Below, piece by piece: positions 57,190-64,000 of a stretch of 64,000 nucleotides of DNA. Origin of the DNA: Prunus persica (taxonomy: Eukaryota; Streptophyta; Magnoliopsida; Rosales; Rosaceae); assembly GCF_000346465.2 (NCBI RefSeq), contig NC_034015.1, positions 7,083,980 through 7,147,979 of the forward strand. Reading direction: 5' to 3'. The position numbers and the translations under genes were made by a program. The notes below the pieces were generated by a model. It saw nothing but the letters and a program-made list of their open reading frames with translations, was not told the origin of the DNA and did not search any database. How positions within the stretch are numbered: position 1 is the stretch's first letter; every line of letters begins with the position of its first letter.

Positions 57190-58065
57190 TGTAATGTTGA
57201 TTAATTGCTATAAAGTTCCAGTTTAGGGTAATAGTAGTATTTTAAATTCGAATCAAGGACAAAATCTTGAAATTATATTGGATTTTCACTATTCGACTGC
57301 CTGCATAGGACCATAAAATAGTCGGTTTTCAGCAACTCAAAAAAGAAAGAGATATTTAGTCATATATCCATTCTTACCACCGGTAGTTTACTGTCATGTT
57401 GATTAATGGCTGTAAAGTTCCAGTATAGGGTAATAACACTACTTGTTTCATATGAAATCCTATTTTCTAATGCATGTCTACCACTATAAAGTTCCAGTCT
57501 AAGGTAATAATATTGCTTGTTTCCTATGAAATCCTATTTCTAATGCATGTCTACCACTATAAAGTTCCAGTCTAAGGTAATAACAGTACTTTAAATTTGA
57601 ATCCAGGACAAAATCTTGAAACTATAATGGATTTTCACTATCGGACTGATTGCATAGGACTATAAAATAGTCGGTTTTCAGCAACTCAAAAAGAAATAGA
57701 TACTTAGTTATATACCCATTCTTACCACTTCTAGTTTACTATTATGTTGATTAATGGCTGTAAAGTTCTAGTATATGGTAATAACACTGATTGTTTCCTA
57801 TGAAATCCTATTTATGATGCATGTCTACCACTGTGAAGTTCCAGTATAGGATAATAACACTACTAGATTCCTATGAAATCCTATTTCTAATGCATGTCTA
57901 CCCCCTGTAAAGTTCCAGTATAGGCTCATAACACTGCTAGTTTCATATGAAATCATATTTCTAATGTATGTCTACCATTGTAAAGTTTAGGGTATTAACA
58001 CTGCTACTTTATTGTCATGTTGATTAATGGTTGTCTGTTGCTATTTCTAATGCAAGTATACCAAA
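57190..58065. repeat. Nested tandem repeat array upstream of the Ulp1-like gene
   Basis: A unit of about 85-90 bp (TAAAGTTCCAGT(A/C)TA(A/G)GGTAATAA ... ATGAAATCCTATTTCTAATG ... CATGTCTACCACT) recurs about seven times. Within it a longer block of about 190 bp (AGGACAAAATCTTGAAA ... AAATAGTCGGTTTTCAGCAACTCAAA ... TACCAC) occurs twice, at about 57250-57385 and 57600-57735. Confidence 0.85.
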
Positions 58066-59144
58066 GAAAGGATGAAGAAAGAACAAACCAGACCAACCTC
58101 CAAACAAAAGGCAAATAGTCATCATCCAAAACAAAAACAAACAAGAAGCCAAACAGATGGGATGACCCAAACTATGTGCAGATCAAGAGCAATATGCTCA
58201 CTTTTGCAACAACAATTGACAACAGCAGAGACAGACTTGAACAACAGAACGATGCCTTGACACTGCTATCGAAGACACCTTTTTGGACATTGATAGAAGC
58301 ATATATCCAGAAAAGGTTAACAAAGGTAGAGTGCATGAAGTCTAATTATGACATTGTGAGACTCATACAAGACTATGACAGAAAGACAAGGAAGTTCAAG
58401 TTTAATGATGGTGACAGTGAAATGAAAAGCCAAGATGTGGCTGAAATTTTTGTCTTGCCAAACAAAGGCAAGAAGCTACCAAGCACAACAACCTCAACAA
58501 GGCTGGATTTCCATTTTGTGAAGAAATACTTTATGGGTTATAAGAAGATAACAAAGACTTCAATTGATAAATGCTTGAACTTAGCACTTGAAGATGAAAC
58601 AAAAGAGGGTCCTATGGATAACAAGATTGATAATCCTACAACTCTTCATGACCAATCTCTTCTGCAACTCTGGTTGTACACTTGCTTGGACATATACAAC
58701 CACAATAGACACCTTAGAAGATATAGGGAAATATAATTGGGCTCAAGGAGTTTTGGACTACATGTATTTTGGATTAGAACAAGCAAAGAAGAACAAGAAG
58801 GACAAAAAAAAAAAAGCAGTCAAGCGTGAGTGGCTGCCTAATCCTAATACCGGTAAGAACACAAATCTCCCAACTGCAAATTTGTAGCATTATTCTAATG
58901 ATATGAATAAACACGTGATATTGCCAAAAAAAAAAATTTATAAAAATTAAAAAATTGTGTAGTATTGGTTGTGTCAAAGATCTAACATGCTCACTTTAAT
59001 TCCTGGAAGAGAACAAATGACACCAGGGGCTGTCAAATGGAGTCTTCAACAACTGAGTGCGAAGCTTCATCATCTAAAGAACAACCACGTAAAGGTACTC
59101 TTCCTTTCAAATAATCTGCAGCCAATATGACAACATTGTTAATA

Positions 59145-59308
59145 ACATGTCATAGACATACATTCTTAATACCAAGTCATAGAAGTAAACTATTAATACC
59201 ATGTCATAGAAGTAAACTAGTAATAATATTTTAAAGAAGTACACTATTAATACCATGTCATAGAAGTACACTCTTAATACCATGTTATAGAAGTACACTC
59301 TTAATACT
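59145..59308. repeat. 30-bp tandem repeat, about five units
   Basis: Units of ACCATGTCATAGAAGTA(A/C)AC followed by T(A/C)(T/G)TAATA, in an intron or spacer of the Ulp1-like gene. A diverged relative occurs near 63595-63650. Confidence 0.8.
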
Positions 59309-60659
59309 AACTCTAATTAACAAACAGATAAAAGCACTAAAGTTCAAGAGGAGGAGGATGCTGCTGAAGAAGTGAATGAAGAGTATGATGATGTTGCTGA
59401 AGAAGAAAATGAAGAGGAGGATGATGCCTTCATTATCACACTTAAAAATTGGGTAAGATAACCTATAATGATCTAATATTTATATTTGAAAACTGAATTG
59501 AGGGTGTACTAACACACACACACACATATATGTATATATATACATGTATATAAATTTGCTAATCTTATTTTTTTGTTCCGTTATGATATTGTGGAAAATA
59601 TAACACTGTTATTATCCAAAAAAAGAGGCTCAACGTCACTGATAAAGGAGAAAGTGATGACCTTGCTGCGCAGCAAAAGGAGCAAGAGAACCAAGAACAT
59701 AAAGTCCAGCAACACCACCAGCTACAAGATGACCTCCAAACTGAAATCCCATAATATAAGAATTCAACGTTGTTTGAGTAAATTGTTAGATCAATCCCAT
59801 AATACAAGGAGGATGAAATATAGCTTACAAAAGAGTATATGATGGAGATCAATAATGCTGCTAAATATTGGACAAAGAAAGGAGAGCATCAAAAGATCCA
59901 TGATGCAATAGCATCCTCCATAAAAAAGAATAAATTGATTCAGATGCTATACAATGAAAAAGAAGAATTAAGGAAGCAGCAGCAGCAATTGCAGAAGTTG
60001 GTTAAGGAAGAAGCATATCACAAGAATTCCATACAACTTGATGTTTATGAGAAAAATCCTACAAGACAAAGTACAGTTAGAAAATGATCAACTTCTTGCA
60101 GAGAAGATTTTCTACTTGGAGATTATAAATGAAAAGGAAGTTGTCATTGCCTTGTTGAGAGATAAAAAATTAGCACAAGAACTGCAGAGTGAAGAGGATA
60201 AAGGAGAAAAGCAAGAAGGTGAAGTAGAAGAGATAAAATCAAGAAACTTGCGTCTGAGGGCCAAAAAAATCCAAGAAACAATATCTCAAAAGATCGGAAA
60301 GCAAATCAAATTCCTCATTCTCTAAAGCAGAGATGAGAGCACAAAAGAGAAAGGCACAAAAAAAAAGGTCAAGAACTAGCCAAATCAAAGAAAAGGGCCA
60401 AAGGTTCATTCCTGCAATGAAATACATATTAGATCTACAACATGCTGGATGAACTTTCAAAAGAGAAGCTGAAAAATTCTGGAAAGATTCAGTTGATGGG
60501 TAAGGCAATGTGTTTCATTCATTTTCAATGGAAGACACATTTATGGAACAGTTCTTTCACTTTTACTGACATTTTTTTCTAACTACAAATACTGTTGTCG
60601 CCCTGCTTTTTGACAAGGGGAAAGCATTTTGTTCAAAGATGACATACAAAGCTTATTAA

Positions 60660-61365
60660 GGCCCCGTTTGGTAAAAATAAAAAATCCTAATTATTTTAAA
60701 AGTAGTGGCCTTTTGACAGCAACTTTTAAAAGCAGGCTCTAGGTTTCTTTTCAAAGCTGCTTTTAAAAGAAGCAGAGATGAACCTTTAATGAATTTTTTT
60801 CATTCCCAAAATACCATCATTCATTTGAAAAAATGACACCACCTCCACTTCCACATCCCACTCCACCACTTGCACCCCACATTCACTACCTCCATAACCA
60901 GCACCACCACCACAACCACCACCTCCTCCACTACCTCCTCCTCCACCTCCACCTCCACAACCACTACCAACACGACCACCATCGAGACCACCACAACCAC
61001 CAGCACCTCCAGATCTCCCGTCCACCACCACCACCTCCAGAAGCGCAGCGAAGGGGTCTTTCCGGAGAACGGGCAGTACGACAACCGCGATCATTATCTT
61101 CATAACAACATAGGACCGCCACTTTATGACTAGCGTATGATTAGTACATAATACTTCCAACATCATGTCTATTTTAGTCATTATTCACAGTTACAACAAT
61201 TTTATATTAAAATTTACCAAACGGTTTTGACATTGCTTTTTGTGCTAACAGCACTTTAAAAATATTGTTTACCAAATATGAAGCTGCTTTACTTTATAGC
61301 TAATTATTTTCAAAACACAGCAGAAGTAACTTTTTTGAAAAGTGACATAAATCCCAAACTGGGCC
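60660..61365. mobile_element. Harbinger-type MITE inserted in the Ulp1-like coding sequence
   Basis: 706 bp with ends GGCCCCGTTTGG and (reverse complement of the right end) GGCCCAGTTTGG. It is flanked by TAA at 60657-60659 and 61366-61368. The interior includes a CCA/CCT-rich stretch (60838-61045), whose long reading frames on both strands are low-complexity artefacts. Without the insert and one TAA the Ulp1 reading frame is continuous across the site. Confidence 0.85.
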
Positions 61366-62070
61366 TAAGAGATATTGAAATTTTTGGACAAATCATAGAT
61401 GCATATGGGGAGATACTTCATCATGATGAAAAGAAGGATCGTAAAAGATAACAAAATGCATACATCACGTGCTACACTTACGTAAGATCATAGCTATCTC
61501 ATTAATTCTAGTAAATATCACAAATTTTTCATCTTGTTATACTTTTCACGTTCTTTCTAATGCCAAAACTATTAATTTTGCAGAGGTATCTCACAAGTAA
61601 AATGCACACAAGAACATTCATTGAATATTTTGTCAAACTCCAGGAATGCATAGGGAAAATTTCAAAGGTATTTATACCAATAACAGATGGCGGTCACCAC
61701 ACCCTGCTTGCCTTTGACACCAATTCATTGCAATGGACGCACTACAACTCATTGAGGGGGAAAACTGAGCAAAAAGTTGAATACTACAACAAAACAGCAG
61801 TAATTTTGGTATGACAGACTCCTACTGTGAACTGTTAATACAAGGCATCAACAAAACAGTTAAACAAAAATCAGTGAAGCTAACAACATACTTGCCTACA
61901 ATGCAGACAGACGCATCAAATATCGTCCTCAATAGAGTCAAGGAATGTGCTCCAACAATTTTAAAAAAAACAGCTTCACACTTCTTGAGTTCAAGAACCC
62001 TGTCTACAATAAAGAATTCACCAAAGAGATTCCAAAACTTCTTTCGAACCTGAAAGTTATGCCATGAATT

Positions 62071-63928
62071 GCTTAAACAATACAATATCTAATGAAACAT
62101 GATCCCACCAAATTCAACTTTAAGGAGGACAGGGAATGCGCCCAACAACCCAAAAATTCATGTCACAATAACACTTTTCTTCCCCCGATTCAAATTAAAC
62201 TATGATTCACTAAATATTGCATATATGTGTGTGCATTTGCAGAAAAGATTGTGGTGTATTTGTCATATACTACATGCAACAGTTGTCACAAGGAAAAAAA
62301 TTTGAAGAAAGCTTAAGTACAGAGCATGTGTGGGAAATGAGAAAAGAAGTTTTATTGAAGACAATGAAAAGTGAAAAAAGTTGGTATTTCACATAAGAGA
62401 ATAAAGGATGAATGCATGGATTTCACAGATTTTAGAACTGTCAAATAGTAAATGTCCAGCTTCTAACTTCCAAATGTCAAATTGTTAATATGTATTTTCT
62501 AAACAAAATGTTTTGTTGCTTCTTAACTTTCAAATGTCAAATAGTTACAGTGTAGTGACATTCAAATGTAAAAAATTGTTACTATGTAGCTTCTAACTTT
62601 CAAACTTCTTAATAGTGGGTTTCAAAATGTGCATTAACAGTGACTTTCAAAAAGCCCAGCCCAAGTTGAGAAAAACAAGGTTCGAAACGAAATAAAGGCC
62701 AAAAAAATCAAACAAGCCATCACAAAATATAGAAAAAAAGGCCCAATCTAATTTGAGCAAAAAAAAGTCCAAAGAACTAAAACATGCCAATGCTAAAAAA
62801 AAAAAAATCACAAAATGTCTCATAAAAAAAAAAAAATTTAAAAGCCCAGAATACTCAACAAGCCCTACTAGAATAGAAATTTAGAAAATAGCAAAAACAA
62901 CCCAATTTGACCAAGCCCATCGAAAAAACAATCTAAAAATCCAAAGACACGACCCAAATAGTGGAAAACCAACTCAGCTCTCACTCCTGATCACTGTGAC
63001 ACTGACTCCAAAAGCAGGCTACAAACTCCATAACCACCAATCAGGCGATAAACTCCATAACCACCAATCAGACAACAAACTCCATAACTACAAAGCCAGC
63101 AACTTGAAGTTACAATCTGCCATAGCCACAAGTCTTCAAGATCGACACTACAAAAATCCTAAAAAAAACAACTGAGCACAAGGACAACCCAGGAAAAAAG
63201 GAAGAAAATTTCATCCATAAAGATCGACAGGAAGGTACAATCTCAAAAACCCACACTCACTTTCCACTTTTGTCTTAAGATTCGGCTAACTAATGCAAGG
63301 GTACCACGTTTCATACAGGTAACCAACGAAAAGGTCCAACAATGACAGAATCAAAGACCCAACTTGCAAAAATACTGACCAACAACCAGAAACAAACACT
63401 CAAGCTGCAAAAAGCACCGAAGACCATCAGAAATCAAACAAAGAAGCTTGAGAAATGACTAACAAAACATAAGTATCAAACTCCGAGGTATTACAAAATT
63501 TCTAACTTCAAAGCCCAATAGCAATGTTTTGACATGTTTTGAAGAGAAGCATGTTTTGACTGCAATGTATATATTGCACAACTGTAAAATACTATCAAAG
63601 AAGTAGACTGTTAATACTATATCATAGAACTTCAACTGTTATTAATTATGCTAATTGAATTCTCATTTAATTAGCCTACTAATGGGCCTAAAAAAAGATA
63701 ATACATCCACAAATCAAATGGATATTATCTCCACAAATCAAGAAATCCTCATTGCACTAAATCTCCAAGATATCCTCCATCTCCTTGAGAAAAGATGAAT
63801 TATTCCTTTTATTATTCTAAAGATGGCACAAGATAATTCTCCTATTTACATCCAAAGAAACACACCAAACAAGCTAATTCCGAAATCCGAATATTATTGG
63901 AAAATTGGGAAGAGCAACCATTAACTTA

Positions 63929-63930
<2 letters not shown>
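62071..63930. other. Downstream spacer, no gene seen
   Basis: Repeated phrases CTTTCAAATGTCAAAT(T/A)GTTA near 62460-62620 and AACTCCATAACCACCAATCAG near 63025-63090 suggest decayed repeats. A-rich tracts are frequent at 62690-62840. No coding sequence was recognised. Confidence 0.5.

Positions 63931-63992
<62 letters not shown>
63931..63992. repeat. CT dinucleotide microsatellite, 62 bp
   Basis: 31 uninterrupted CT units at the right edge of the window. Confidence 0.99.
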
Positions 63993-63993
<1 letters not shown>

Positions 63994-64000
63994 AGAAAAT

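Larger units (their letters stand above)
58072..62070 (+). pseudogene. Decayed Ulp1-protease-like gene of the plant MULE-associated type
   Basis: Ulp1 (C48) proteases cut SUMO; diverged copies ride on plant Mutator-like elements. Pieces in order: 58176-58736 with PFWTLIEAYIQKRL and LIQDYDRKTRKFKF...SQDVAEIFVLPNKG, a domain found upstream of Ulp1 in such genes; a one-base frame shift near 58700, after which LEDIGKYNWAQGVLDYMY reads on; an acidic exon about 59328-59451; a Gln-rich then coiled-coil segment 59610-60310 with another shift near 60040; then a protease part beginning KDDIQSLL/RDIEIFGQIIDAYGE, interrupted by a MITE at 60660-61365; and 61584-61814 with FIPITDGGHHTLLAFDTNSLQWTHYNSL, the Ulp1 His-Asp region. 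A convincing catalytic Cys motif (D-C-G) is not seen. Some breaks may be introns, but not all. Confidence 0.72.

Noticed and set aside
60786..61181. Long frames on both strands rich in Gly/Val or His/Thr/Pro
   Set aside because: They come from the CCA/CCT-rich interior of a MITE; no domain.
1..64000. tRNA, rRNA, CRISPR array or prokaryotic operon signals
   Set aside because: None seen; spacing, introns and repeat types are those of plant nuclear DNA.

Overview
The window is plant nuclear DNA from a eudicot, very rich in transposable elements. Evidence: GT-AG introns, a VQ-motif regulator, a plant-type Nudix gene, and CACTA, Tat-type Ty3/Gypsy, Copia, hAT, Harbinger and Mutator-like elements. 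The general look suggests a woody rosid, perhaps Rosaceae, but this is only a weak inference. No bacterial, organellar, rRNA, tRNA or CRISPR signal was seen.

Layout. 1-7075 is the body and right end of a CACTA (En/Spm) transposon. It has a three-exon, apparently intact TNP2 transposase, long ACGACG/CGTCGT-rich subterminal arrays and a 100-base assembly gap. 7109-7365 is a Harbinger-type MITE. 7540-10518 is a 2979-bp solo LTR with a 5-bp target duplication. About 11.9-18.5 kb holds a SIB1/SIB2-like VQ-motif gene (13746-14201) lying between two directly repeated 1.3-1.5 kb segments; both carry the same hAT element at the same site. 19-28.6 kb has no recognised host gene; it holds foldback MITEs, a hAT element, a related pair of Mutator-like foldback elements and microsatellites. 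28.6-35.9 kb is a foldback element split by a decayed Copia retrotransposon on the minus strand. 36.0-36.4 kb is a decayed RNase H fragment. 36710-40905 (minus) is a four-exon NUDT16-type Nudix hydrolase that no long ORF reveals.

42063-56384 is a complete, very young Tat-lineage Ty3/Gypsy element: LTRs of 1490 and 1500 bp, eight substitutions between them by eye, and target duplication GGAAC. Its sense gag-pol is broken in three places. Between pol and the 3' LTR it carries an intact antisense gene of seven exons (1048 codons before the stop) encoding a plant mobile domain (PMD) protein with basic nuclear-localisation-like stretches and a C-terminal coiled coil. This antisense gene is the most interesting object in the window. 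An inverted paralogue of the insertion site, without the element, lies at about 16.2-16.6 kb.

56.4-64 kb holds a nested tandem repeat array and a decayed Ulp1-protease-like gene of the kind carried by plant MULEs. A Harbinger-type MITE has inserted cleanly into its protease-domain coding sequence. The window ends in a long CT microsatellite.

The two host genes (VQ regulator, Nudix hydrolase) look intact and separate. Most of the rest is nested transposon sequence of several ages.
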